Positions 16,709 through 24,404 of a stretch of 24,404 bases of DNA are shown here, piece by piece. The stretch is from CAZZKF01 sp964654995 (GTDB taxonomy: Bacteria > Pseudomonadota > Alphaproteobacteria > CAZZKF01). The stretch is from NCBI GenBank assembly GCA_964654995.1, contig CAZZKF010000035.1:1-24404 (forward strand), given 5' to 3'. The position numbers and the translations under genes are program-made. A model generated the notes under the pieces. That model searched no databases and was not told the DNA's origin. It saw only the letters and a list, made by a program, of their open reading frames with translations. Numbering within the stretch: position 1 is the first letter of the stretch; the number at the start of each line of letters is the position of its first letter.

Positions 16709-16773
16709 GATGATCTCCCCCGGTTCCGATTGTTGCCGAGAGACTAGCGTCTTATCCGGGCCTTGGGAACCGT

Positions 16774-16802
16774 TTGACGGCAAGCCGGAGCACCCGTACG
16801 GT
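16774..16802 (+). promoter_or_regulatory. possible promoter of the PaaK-like ligase gene
   Basis: TTGACG (16774-16779, five of six consensus bases) is followed by exactly 17 bases and TACGGT (16797-16802, three of six). Transcription would start near 16809, about 40 bases before the preferred ATG. The -35 box is good and the -10 box weak. The 140-base gap also holds the 5' side of the divergent M48-fcs transcript. Confidence 0.4.
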
Positions 16803-16848
16803 GTGGCCGGGAGCTGACCGATCGGGCCATGACAACGGGGGGATGATG

Positions 16849-18291
16849 ATGGCTGCAACGGGCCGGGCCGAGGCCACCCGGCGGGTCTTTCTGGAGGTTC
16901 TGGAACGCCACCGCCGGGACTTCGAGCGCCCGGCCTCGGAAGATTTCTGGTCGCCGTCGCTGGAGACCGCATCGCGTGACGAGCTGACCGCCATCCAGAA
17001 CGACAAGCTCAGGGCGCTCACCCCGTTCCTCTATGAAAACAGCCGGTTCTACCGCCGCCGGTTCGACGCGCTCGGGCTCACCCCGGACGACATCCGGAGC
17101 GTCGAGGATCTCGCCAAATGGCCGCCGGTGACCAGCCGCGAGATGGCCGAGGACGCCGCCGCCCACCCCCCCTTCGGGACCTATTCGACGATGACCGAGG
17201 CGCTCTGGAAGGCGCGCGGCTGGATGGCCTTTTCGACCTCGGGCACCAGCGGGCGCCCGCGCCTGTTCCGCTTCTCGCACATCGACCGCCAGTATATGGA
17301 ATGGCAGAATGCCCGCGCCCTCTATGCCATGGACATCCGGGCGCGCGATACGGTGATGCTGGTCAGCGGCTTCGGTCCCCACGTCTGGCACTGGGGGGTG
17401 ACCTTTGCGCTGCCCCGGCTGGGCGCCGCCATGGTGCCGGGCGGCGGCCATGATGCCCGCGGGCGCGCCCGCCTCATCGACCGCTTCCGTCCCAGCGTGC
17501 TGGCCTGCACGCCGTCCTATGCCTTTCATCTGGCCCGGGTGATGAAGGAAGAAGGCTTCGATCCGGCCGCCAGCTCGGTCGCCACCCTGTTTCTCGGCGG
17601 CGAGCCGGCGATGGGCATTCCTCATACCCGGGCGCGGCTTGCCGCGCTGTGGGGCGCGCGGGTGACCGAATTCTTCGGCTGCACCGAGGCGGCCCCGGCG
17701 GCCGGCGGCTTCGGCTGTCCGGCCCAGCCCGATTCAGGCCCCGTCATCTGGACGCATCTGATGGAGGACGGGCAGATCTGGGAGCTGGTCGATCCCGAGA
17801 CCCACCAGCCGGTCCCGGCCGGCGAGCGCGGCGTGCTGGTATGCACCAATCTGCATTCGGAAAGCGCCCCGCAGCTCCGCTTTCTGGTCGGCGACTACAC
17901 GATCTTCGATGATCGCCCGTGCGACTGCGGGCGCACCCATGTGCGCGCCATGGGCTGCATGACGGGGCGCGCCGATGATGTCATCAACCTGCGCGGCATC
18001 AAGATGTTCCCCTCCCAGATCGAGGATGCGGTGCGCGGCATCCCCGGGCTGGGCGAGGAATACGAGGTGGTTCTGTCCACCGATAAGCACGGCCTCGACA
18101 TCATGACGGTGCGCGTCGAACATGCCGATCATGCGGCGCCGGAGACGGTCGTGCGTCAGGTGGCGGATGCCGTGCGGGCCGAATGCGAGGTCCGCGTCGG
18201 CGTCGAGGTGCTCCCCCCCGGCACCCTGCCGAGGACCGAGTTCAAGGCCAGACGCATCCGCGATACGCGCAACAAAACGCCCGGCGGTTAG
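16849..18291 (+). CDS. phenylacetate-CoA ligase family protein (PaaK-like)
   Basis: A 480-residue adenylate-forming enzyme of the PaaK / coenzyme F390 synthetase-like family, expected to make an aryl- or acyl-CoA thioester or acyl-adenylate. Key features are LRALTPFLYENSRFYRRRFD near the N-terminus, the P-loop STSGTSGRPRLF (129-140), FFGCTEAAPAAGGFGC as the A5 region, and CDCGRTHVRAMGCMTGRADDVINLRG leading into IKMFPSQIE of the C-terminal domain. Start codons at 16843, 16846 and 16849 are in frame; GGGGGG ends six bases before 16849, which is therefore preferred. It is transcribed away from the M48-fcs-lig block and may activate a related aromatic acid. The particular acid cannot be named. 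Confidence 0.88.
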   Translation: MAATGRAEATRRVFLEVLERHRRDFERPASEDFWSPSLETASRDELTAIQNDKLRALTPFLYENSRFYRRRFDALGLTPDDIRSVEDLAKWPPVTSREMAEDAAAHPPFGTYSTMTEALWKARGWMAFSTSGTSGRPRLFRFSHIDRQYMEWQNARALYAMDIRARDTVMLVSGFGPHVWHWGVTFALPRLGAAMVPGGGHDARGRARLIDRFRPSVLACTPSYAFHLARVMKEEGFDPAASSVATLFLGGEPAMGIPHTRARLAALWGARVTEFFGCTEAAPAAGGFGCPAQPDSGPVIWTHLMEDGQIWELVDPETHQPVPAGERGVLVCTNLHSESAPQLRFLVGDYTIFDDRPCDCGRTHVRAMGCMTGRADDVINLRGIKMFPSQIEDAVRGIPGLGEEYEVVLSTDKHGLDIMTVRVEHADHAAPETVVRQVADAVRAECEVRVGVEVLPPGTLPRTEFKARRIRDTRNKTPGG

Positions 18292-18320
18292 CCGGACGGC
18301 TCAATTCGTCATGGAAAAGG

Positions 18321-18446
18321 TCAGCCCTGGCGGGCCTTGAACCGCGGCACCGTCTTGTTGATCACATAGACCTTGCCCTTGCGGCGGATCACCCGGCAGT
18401 CGCGGTGCCGCCGCTTCAGGGACTTGAGGGACTTCTTGACCTTCAT
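18321..18446 (-). CDS. rpmJ: 50S ribosomal protein L36
   Basis: A 41-residue basic ribosomal protein of the large subunit. The sequence MKVKKSLKSLKRRHRDCRVI to FKARQG is the longer L36 form common in alphaproteobacteria. It keeps a single Cys instead of the four zinc ligands of the short form, and the end VYVINKTVPRFKARQG is diagnostic. Longer upstream reading in this frame has no conserved character, and the conserved Met is at 18446. A good sigma-70 promoter lies about 64 bases upstream. It stands alone, convergent with the PaaK-like gene (29-base gap) and divergent from the phosphorylase gene. Confidence 0.95.
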   Translation of the reverse strand: MKVKKSLKSLKRRHRDCRVIRRKGKVYVINKTVPRFKARQG

Positions 18447-18509
18447 CGTGCAATCCGTCGCGTGCCGCCATGGGAATCGTCGGCCGGGCCTGCCGGCAAC
18501 AGGTGGCGG

Positions 18510-18539
18510 ACCATACTTGAGCGACAAAGCCTCTGTCAA
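18510..18539 (-). promoter_or_regulatory. rpmJ promoter
   Basis: Reading the minus strand: TTGACA (18534-18539), a perfect -35 box, an 18-base spacer, then TATGGT (18510-18515), four of six -10 bases. Transcription would start near 18503, leaving a leader of about 57 bases before the L36 ATG. A strong promoter is expected for a ribosomal protein gene. Confidence 0.65.
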
Positions 18540-18654
18540 CCGATCCGATGTGCCGCCGCCGATATGCGCGCCGCCGGCCGGTTTTCGCGCTTGCTTTCGT
18601 CCGCCCCTGGGCCATCCTGATGGCAGGTGGCAATGACAGGAGGGACCGGGTTCC

Positions 18655-20142
18655 ATGCCTCGGCTGAAGCGGGTGGCGATCGACACCCACCATGAAAACA
18701 TCGTGCTGTTGAGCCGCAACTGCACCGCTTACCATTCGGAGCAGTTCCAGGCGCTGGCCAAGCTCGAGGTGCGCCACGGTGGCCGCGTCATTCTGGCGTG
18801 GCTCAACATCGTCGACGATGACGCCATCGTCGGGCCCGAGGAGGTGGGCCTGTCGGAGCAGGCGTTCGATCAGTTCGGGGTTGCCGAAGGGGCCGAGGTC
18901 GATCTCTCGCAGGCCGCGCCGCCGACCAGCATCGAGGCGATTCGCGCCAAGATCATGGGCGAGGTGCTGAGCCGCGAGCAGATCTCGGCGATCATTTCCG
19001 ATATTGCCGCCAACCGCTATTCGAAAATGGAGATCGCCGCCTTTCTGGTCGCCTCCGCCGGTTTTCTCACCGCGCCCGAGGTGCGCGACCTGACCCACGC
19101 CATGGCGGCGGTCGGCACCCGCATGGACTGGGATCACGGCTTCGTCGTCGACAAGCATTCGATCGGCGGCGTGCCGGGGAATCGCACGACGATGATCATC
19201 CTCCCCATCGTCGCCGCCCACGGCCTGGTCATGCCCAAGACCTCGTCGCGCGCCATCACCTCGCCGGCCGGCACCGCCGATACCATGGAAGTGCTGGCCC
19301 GGGTCGATCTGTCGATCGAGGAGATGCGCGCCGTCGTCGCCCGGGAGGGCTGCTGCCTGGCCTGGGGCGGGCATGTCAACCTGTCGCCGGCCGACGACAT
19401 CCTGATTTCCGTCGAGCGGCCCCTCGGGCTCGATGCGCCAGGCCAGATGGTCGCCTCGATCCTGTCCAAGAAGGTCGCCGCCGGGGTCACCCATCTGGTC
19501 ATCGACATCCCCGTCGGGCCGAGCGTCAAGGTGCGCAGCCAGGCCGAGGCCATCCAGTTGCGCAAGCTGTTCGAATATGTCGGTGATGATGTCGGCCTGC
19601 ACCTCGATGTCGAGATCACCCGCGCCGAGGAGCCGATCGGGCGCGGCGTCGGGCCGGTGCTCGAGGCCCGCGACGTGATGAAGGTCCTGCGCGGCGACGC
19701 GGACGGCCTCACCGACCTGCGCGACAAGGCGGTGTTTCTGGCCGGCCGGGTGCTGGAATTCGACCCCGGCCTGCGCGGCGGCGAGGGCGAGGCCCGCGCC
19801 CGCGAACTGCTCGATTCGGGCGCTGCCTTGGACGCCATGGAGCGCATCATCGCCCGCCAGGGCCCGCCCCCGGCAAACGTCGAGCCGGGGCCGATGCGCC
19901 ATGAGATCCGCAGTCCCCGGGCCGGGCGCGTGGCGGCCATCGATTGTTTCCGCATCGCCCGCATCGCACGCACCGCCGGGGCGCCGATGAACAAGGGCGC
20001 CGGCGTCGACCTCTTGAAGAAATGCGGCGATGCGGTGCGCCGGGGCGAGCCCCTGTACCGGATTCATGCCGAATTTGCCCCCGACTTCGATTTCGCCTGC
20101 GGCCTGGCGGAAGAGGACAGCGGCTACGCCGTGGCCTCGTGA
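18655..20142 (+). CDS. thymidine phosphorylase family protein, AMP phosphorylase-like
   Basis: A 495-residue nucleoside/nucleotide phosphorylase of the DeoA superfamily with the extra N-terminal domain (about 1-90) seen in archaeal AMP phosphorylases and their proteobacterial relatives. The catalytic region has VVDKHSIGGVPGNRTTMII (164-182) for phosphate and base binding, and KTSSRAITSPAGTADTMEVL (195-214). Classic DeoA enzymes are about 440 residues and lack the first domain. In archaea the enzyme makes ribose 1,5-bisphosphate from AMP; bacterial family members may act on other nucleosides or sugar phosphates. AGGAGGG lies 11 bases before the ATG, slightly long. The hisC-like gene follows after 87 bases in the same direction. 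No RuBisCO, isomerase or PRPP synthetase gene is present here to support a pathway. Confidence 0.88.
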   Translation: MPRLKRVAIDTHHENIVLLSRNCTAYHSEQFQALAKLEVRHGGRVILAWLNIVDDDAIVGPEEVGLSEQAFDQFGVAEGAEVDLSQAAPPTSIEAIRAKIMGEVLSREQISAIISDIAANRYSKMEIAAFLVASAGFLTAPEVRDLTHAMAAVGTRMDWDHGFVVDKHSIGGVPGNRTTMIILPIVAAHGLVMPKTSSRAITSPAGTADTMEVLARVDLSIEEMRAVVAREGCCLAWGGHVNLSPADDILISVERPLGLDAPGQMVASILSKKVAAGVTHLVIDIPVGPSVKVRSQAEAIQLRKLFEYVGDDVGLHLDVEITRAEEPIGRGVGPVLEARDVMKVLRGDADGLTDLRDKAVFLAGRVLEFDPGLRGGEGEARARELLDSGAALDAMERIIARQGPPPANVEPGPMRHEIRSPRAGRVAAIDCFRIARIARTAGAPMNKGAGVDLLKKCGDAVRRGEPLYRIHAEFAPDFDFACGLAEEDSGYAVAS

Positions 20143-20229
20143 GCCCCGGCCGACAGGCGTTTACAGGCAGCGGCCAATCGGAAATGATGGCGCCCGGACA
20201 TCCTGAGCCGCAACTTTGAGGAATCACCC

Positions 20230-21321
20230 ATGAGCACGCCCGCCCCGCGCCCCGGCATTCTCGACATCATGCCCTATCAACCCGGAAGCGCCGAGGTCGA
20301 AGGGCTGGATCACGTCGCCAAGCTGTCGTCCAACGAATCGCCTTTGGGGCCGAGCCCGCGGGCGGTCGACGCCTTGCGCCGGGCGAGCGACGGGATCGCG
20401 CGCTATCCGGACGGCGGCGCCACGCCCCTGCGCGAGGCGATCGGGCGGCACTTCGGGCTCGACCCCCAACGCATCGTCTGCTCCAACGGCTCCGAGCAGA
20501 TGCTGGACTACCTGATCCGCGCCTATGCCGGGCCCGGCGACGAGGTGCTGTTCAACGAATACGGCTTCATCGTCTATCTGATCGCGACGCTGGCCGCCGG
20601 GGCCACGCCGGTGCGCGCGCCGGAGCGCGACTTTCACGCCGATGTCGATGCGCTGCTCGAGCGCGTCACGCCGAAGACCCGCGTCGTCTGTCTCGCCAAT
20701 CCCAACAATCCCACCGGTACCCTGCTGCCGGCGGTCGAGGTCGCACGGCTGCGCGCCGGGCTTCCCGATGATGTGCTTCTGGTTCTCGATGCCGCCTATG
20801 CCGAATACATCGAGCGCGACGATTACGACCCCGGCACGGCACTGGTCGATGCGGCGGGCGCCAACACGGTGATGACCCGGACGTTCTCCAAGATCTACGG
20901 GCTTGCCGGCCTGCGGGTCGGCTGGGCCTATTGCCCGACCGCGATCGCCGACGTGCTGCACCGGCTGCGCCAGGCGTTCAACGTTTCGAGCCCGGCCCAG
21001 GCCGCGGCGGCCGCCGCGCTCGAGGACCGCGAGCACACGGCCCGCGCCAGGGCCCATAACGATCGCTGGCTGGCGTGGCTGAGCGACGAGATCACGGCGC
21101 TCGGGCTCACGGTGTCGCCGAGCTTCGGCAATTTCATCCTCATTCACTTCGGTGGCGGCGCCGAGCAGGCGGTGCGGGCGGATGAATACCTGCGCGCCCG
21201 CGGCCTGATCCTGCGCCCGGTCGCCGGCTACGGGCTGCCCCAGTGTCTGCGCCTCACCGTCGGGCTGGAAGACGAAAACCGCGCCGTGGTGGCCGCCTTG
21301 CGAGACTTTCTGCAGGGCTGA
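20230..21321 (+). CDS. hisC: histidinol-phosphate aminotransferase family protein
   Basis: A 363-residue fold-type I PLP aminotransferase. LSSNESPLGPSPRAVDALR (32-50) is the typical HisC N-terminal motif, LANPNNPTGT (155-164) contacts the cofactor, LDAAYAEY (186-193) has the PLP-stacking region, and FSKIYGLAGLRVGW (219-232) contains the Schiff-base Lys221 and Arg229. The usual reaction is imidazole-acetol phosphate plus glutamate to histidinol phosphate. Family members also transaminate tyrosine and phenylalanine, so a role in aromatic amino acid metabolism is possible given the neighbouring aromatic genes. It is not in a his operon here. GAGGA stands eight bases before the ATG. It may be co-transcribed with the phosphorylase 87 bases upstream. 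Confidence 0.9.
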   Translation: MSTPAPRPGILDIMPYQPGSAEVEGLDHVAKLSSNESPLGPSPRAVDALRRASDGIARYPDGGATPLREAIGRHFGLDPQRIVCSNGSEQMLDYLIRAYAGPGDEVLFNEYGFIVYLIATLAAGATPVRAPERDFHADVDALLERVTPKTRVVCLANPNNPTGTLLPAVEVARLRAGLPDDVLLVLDAAYAEYIERDDYDPGTALVDAAGANTVMTRTFSKIYGLAGLRVGWAYCPTAIADVLHRLRQAFNVSSPAQAAAAAALEDREHTARARAHNDRWLAWLSDEITALGLTVSPSFGNFILIHFGGGAEQAVRADEYLRARGLILRPVAGYGLPQCLRLTVGLEDENRAVVAALRDFLQG

Positions 21322-21384
21322 GCGCCGACGATCAGGGCGGCTTTATCGCTCATGACGGTTTCCTTTCCGGTGTTGGCGCGCCCC

Positions 21385-21888
21385 CTAGCCGCCGTAAAAG
21401 ACGTTGTCGCCCAGGTCCTTCATCTCGAGGATGGCGGCATCGGGCCGGCCTTCCGGGGTGTGATGGACGTGCGCCTCAACGACCTCGGCGACGACCACGT
21501 GATGATCGCCGCGGGCCACGATCTCGGCCACCCGGCATTCGACCGCCGCCTGCGCCACCTCGAGCAGCGGCGCGCCGGTGGCGCCGGGGTGATAGGGCTC
21601 GCCGCTGATCCGCTCGCCGTCGTGCTCGGCCGGCTTGAAGAATCCGAAGGCCACCGACTGCTGGCCCTTGCCGAGCATGTTGAGCGCAAAGTGTCCGGCT
21701 TTCTCGACCACCCTGAGGGCGGCCGAGTCGGCCTTCAGCGCCACCACCAGCATCGGCGGATCGAACGAGGTCTGGGTCACCCAGTTGACGGTCGCCGCCG
21801 CCACCTCGCCGTCCTCCGTTTTGGCGGTCAGCACATAGATGCCGTAGGGAATCATGCGCAATGCGATCTTCTTGCTTGTCTCGTCCAT
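21385..21888 (-). CDS. flavin reductase-like, FMN-binding split-barrel protein
   Basis: A 167-residue member of the flavin reductase family (HpaC/NTAB type), which reduces FMN or FAD with NAD(P)H and passes it to a partner monooxygenase, or acts as a flavin oxidoreductase. IPYGIYVLTAKTEDGEVAAATVNWVTQTSFDPPMLVVAL (13-51), the segment around FALNML, and GDHHVVVAEVVEA (127-139) are family motifs; NVFYGG at the end is common in this group. GGAGGCAGGAGA directly before ATG 21888 fixes the start. It lies 37 bases after the TRAP binding protein gene and is the last gene of the pspF transcript. Supplying reduced flavin to the HpaB-type oxygenase at 10371-11882 is possible but unproven. Confidence 0.88.
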   Translation of the reverse strand: MDETSKKIALRMIPYGIYVLTAKTEDGEVAAATVNWVTQTSFDPPMLVVALKADSAALRVVEKAGHFALNMLGKGQQSVAFGFFKPAEHDGERISGEPYHPGATGAPLLEVAQAAVECRVAEIVARGDHHVVVAEVVEAHVHHTPEGRPDAAILEMKDLGDNVFYGG

Positions 21889-21925
21889 TCTCCTGCCTCC
21901 TTGCGCCCGCCGGGGGCCGGGGCGC

Positions 21926-22973
21926 TCACTTGTCGTAGAATTTTTCCCGCAAGGCTTGGTAATAGGTGGGATCGCGCTTGGCAAGCCGCTCCCAGGGCAC
22001 GGCATTGGCCATGTCCAGGTACTTTTCCGCCGCCTCACCCTCGAGCGTGATCACCTGCATGCCGTTTGCCCGCACCTGGGCGTCGATCTTCGGCAGCTCG
22101 GCCTGAAAATAGGCGTAAGACTCGCGCTCGTGGCGGATCGCCACCTTTTCCAGGATATCGCGCGCCGCCTGCGGCAGGCTCTGCCAGCGCCGCAGATTGA
22201 CCAGCGCGATCAGATCGGTCTGAAAGAACGGCGGGTCGATCCGGTACTTGAGGTGACGATCCCAGGACAAGTCGGTAATGCCGATCAGCGGCCAGCCGGC
22301 GCCATCCACCACCCCGCGGCCCAGGGCGGTAAAGGTCTCGGCCGGCGGCACCGAGACCACCGAGGCGCCCAAACGCCGGAAGAACTCGCGGTAGATCGGT
22401 TGCGAGCGCAGCTTGACGCCCGAGAGGTCGATGCCGCCGTCGGGCGTGCGGTGCGGGGCTTTGCGCAAATAGATGTGAAAGCCGACGCCGCTGTCGAAAT
22501 GGCCCAAGAGGTGAACCCCGAGCTTGCGCCGATAGATCGAATCGAGAAGCGCCAGCCCGCCGTTGGCCCGGGTCTCGGGCGCGGTGTGGCGGCTGCCGAC
22601 CAGGGCGTCGCCTTCCGGCACGATGCCGGTGATGAAGCTCGCCGGGCCGTATTGCAGATCGACCACCCCGCGGCGCACCGCATCCGGCTGCTCGCTCTGC
22701 GGGATCACCTCGGGCCCGCCGAGAAAGCGGATCTGCACGGTGCCCTTGCCGTCCGTGTTCACCTTGTCGATGAAGCGCAGGAAGCTCTTGGTGTAATCGA
22801 TGCTGATGGGCAGCGCCGAAATCGCCCGCAAGACCACCTCGGCGCGGGCGCCGTTGAGCGGTGCGGGGAGCAGAAAGGCAAGCGCCGCGAGGCCGGCGCA
22901 CAGGCGCGCGAAGCCGAATCCCCGGCGCAGGCGATGGGTCGCCGGCGCCTTGCGAAGGCGGGCAAACAGGGTC

Positions 22974-22990
<17 letters not shown>
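21926..22990 (-). CDS. TRAP transporter solute-binding protein, DctP family
   Basis: A 354-residue periplasmic binding protein that captures an organic acid for a TRAP transporter. A long basic n-region (1-23), hydrophobic core (about 29-45) and cleavage near ARAEV (48-52) form the signal peptide. DctP motifs are GGPEVIPQSEQPDAVRRGVVDLQYGP (91-116) and LSGVKLRSQPIYREFF (189-204), with Arg195 at the usual carboxylate-binding place, followed by ETFTALGRGVVDGAGWP (218-234). Its ATG lies inside the end of pspF (17-base overlap), so translation is coupled. No DctQ or DctM membrane genes are in view, so it is orphan within the window. Ligand unknown; aromatic acids are one known ligand class for the family. 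Confidence 0.92.
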
Positions 22991-24029
<1,039 letters not shown>

Positions 24030-24057
24030 TTGAAAAATTCTCAATAAATATCATTTT

Positions 24058-24085
24058 TCGCTAATTCGTAAGTGTAGCGCAAACG
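24058..24085. promoter_or_regulatory. candidate PspF upstream activating sequence
   Basis: In the AT-rich pspF upstream gap there is an inverted repeat CGCTA-N11-TAGCG (24059-24079) running into GCAAAC. It contains TCGCTAAT and AAGTGTAG, elements resembling the PspF site I recall from E. coli (AGTGTA plus CGCTAAC). A reverse copy, ATTAGCGA, lies at 24140-24147. The site is about 100-125 bases before the predicted start of the sigma-54 promoter, the usual place for an enhancer. It also lies next to the pspF 5' end, so autorepression is likely. Confidence 0.5.
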
Positions 24086-24158
24086 CCCCGGGCGGCAACA
24101 AAAAAGAAAGCGGACGATTTTTGGTCGATAAATCAATCCATTAGCGATGATTCCGAGT

Positions 24159-24175
24159 TTGGCACGCTCTGTGCA
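24159..24175 (+). promoter_or_regulatory. sigma-54 (-24/-12) promoter
   Basis: TTGGCACGCTCTGTGCA has the invariant GG (24161-24162) and GC (24173-24174) separated by exactly ten bases, and the -24 element TTGGCACG is a full consensus match. Transcription should start near 24186. It is divergent from pspF, the normal arrangement for a psp operon. Confidence 0.9.
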
Positions 24176-24223
24176 ATACCAGGGGCGAGATGGATGAAGA
24201 TTTTAACGCCGGAGGATTTCAAG

Positions 24224-24404
24224 GTGTTTGACAGCAACGGTTTCGACAGACAGGACGATGGCGCCAGCGGCATTGTGCTGGTGCGCGAATCAACCCAGAC
24301 CGAATTGCGCTGCGTGCGCAACGGCCGCACCCGCAGCGGCGCCGAGGCCCCCCGGCCGTCGCATTTGCGGCGCATTCACCGGGCCCGTCGGCGGTGGGCG
24401 GCAT
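24224..24404 (+). CDS. unrecognised gene under sigma-54/PspF control (partial, 3' end off the window)
   Basis: An open frame begins 48 bases after the sigma-54 promoter and runs off the window; 60 codons are visible. The GTG start at 24224 is preferred because GGAGGA (24211-24216) stands seven bases upstream. An in-frame ATG at 24194 would put that ribosome site inside the gene. The visible protein reads (M)FDSNGFDRQDDGASGIVLV, continues with RESTQTELRCV and becomes Arg-rich near residues 30-58. It has no resemblance to the PspA N-terminus, which is a helical membrane-binding segment followed by coiled coil. I do not recognise it. Third-position GC is high, which supports coding. It could be a short leader gene before pspA or a novel member of the regulon. 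Confidence 0.55.
   Translation, partial: MFDSNGFDRQDDGASGIVLVRESTQTELRCVRNGRTRSGAEAPRPSHLRRIHRARRRWAA

Noticed and set aside
16722..16770. GGTTCC and GGAACC inverted pair in the M48 / PaaK-like divergent gap
   Set aside because: Six-base arms about 37 bases apart are easily expected by chance, and there is no supporting second copy.
18321..18725. Longer 134-codon reading of the rpmJ frame
   Set aside because: Only the last 41 codons are conserved L36, and the rpmJ promoter lies inside the extension.
18301..20067. 588-codon minus-strand open frame over the phosphorylase and rpmJ
   Set aside because: Lies opposite a conserved phosphorylase and overlaps rpmJ in another frame; no motif.
24190..24231. 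Short ATG frame directly after the sigma-54 promoter
   Set aside because: It stops after 13 codons and has no ribosome binding site; the GTG frame at 24224 with GGAGGA is a better candidate. A leader-peptide role cannot be excluded.

Overview
The window is about 24.4 kb of gene-dense, high-GC chromosomal DNA from a bacterium, most likely an alphaproteobacterium of the Rhodospirillales type. This placement is inferred from four things: the split transhydrogenase (pntA1-pntA2-pntB), the 41-residue L36 protein, the LigAB-type dioxygenase and the strong GC bias at third codon positions. I see no tRNA, rRNA, CRISPR array, insertion sequence, phage gene or compositional island. No gap without a gene exceeds 300 bases; the largest is the 234-base ligA-ligB spacer.

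Layout. 1-2569 (minus): proton-translocating transhydrogenase pntA1-pntA2-pntB, with pntB cut by the window edge. 2723-3778 (minus): exported double-rhodanese sulfurtransferase, divergent from an orphan NtrC-type response regulator (3821-5323, plus). 5353-7365 (minus): a two-gene unit of an N-formylglutamate amidohydrolase-like protein and a YbdK-type carboxylate-amine ligase, with a -10 box so close to the ATG that a leaderless message is likely. 7494-8921 (plus): pyruvate kinase.

8940-16708 (minus) is an aromatic-degradation block, in transcription order: M48 membrane protease, feruloyl-CoA synthase-like ligase, LigA, a regulatory spacer, LigB, HpaB-type flavin monooxygenase, cupin, and a DHOD/PreA-like flavoprotein that lacks the usual catalytic Cys. 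A PaaK-like acyl-CoA ligase (16849-18291, plus) is divergent from it. The likely theme is hydroxylation of a phenolic acid, CoA activation of the side chain, and 4,5-type extradiol ring opening. The middle enzymes (hydratase/lyase, aldehyde dehydrogenase) are not in the window, so the pathway is inference.

18321-21321: rpmJ (minus), a thymidine/AMP phosphorylase family enzyme and a histidinol-phosphate aminotransferase family enzyme (both plus). 21385-24029 (minus): pspF, a TRAP solute-binding protein overlapping pspF by 17 bases, and a flavin reductase. Divergent from pspF is a textbook sigma-54 promoter (GG-N10-GC) driving a gene that is cut by the window end and whose visible start does not look like PspA.

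The items most worth following up are the PspF-linked promoter and its unrecognised target, the phased A-tracts that separate ligA from ligB, and the altered active-site motifs in the DHOD-like and HpaB-like proteins of the aromatic operon.
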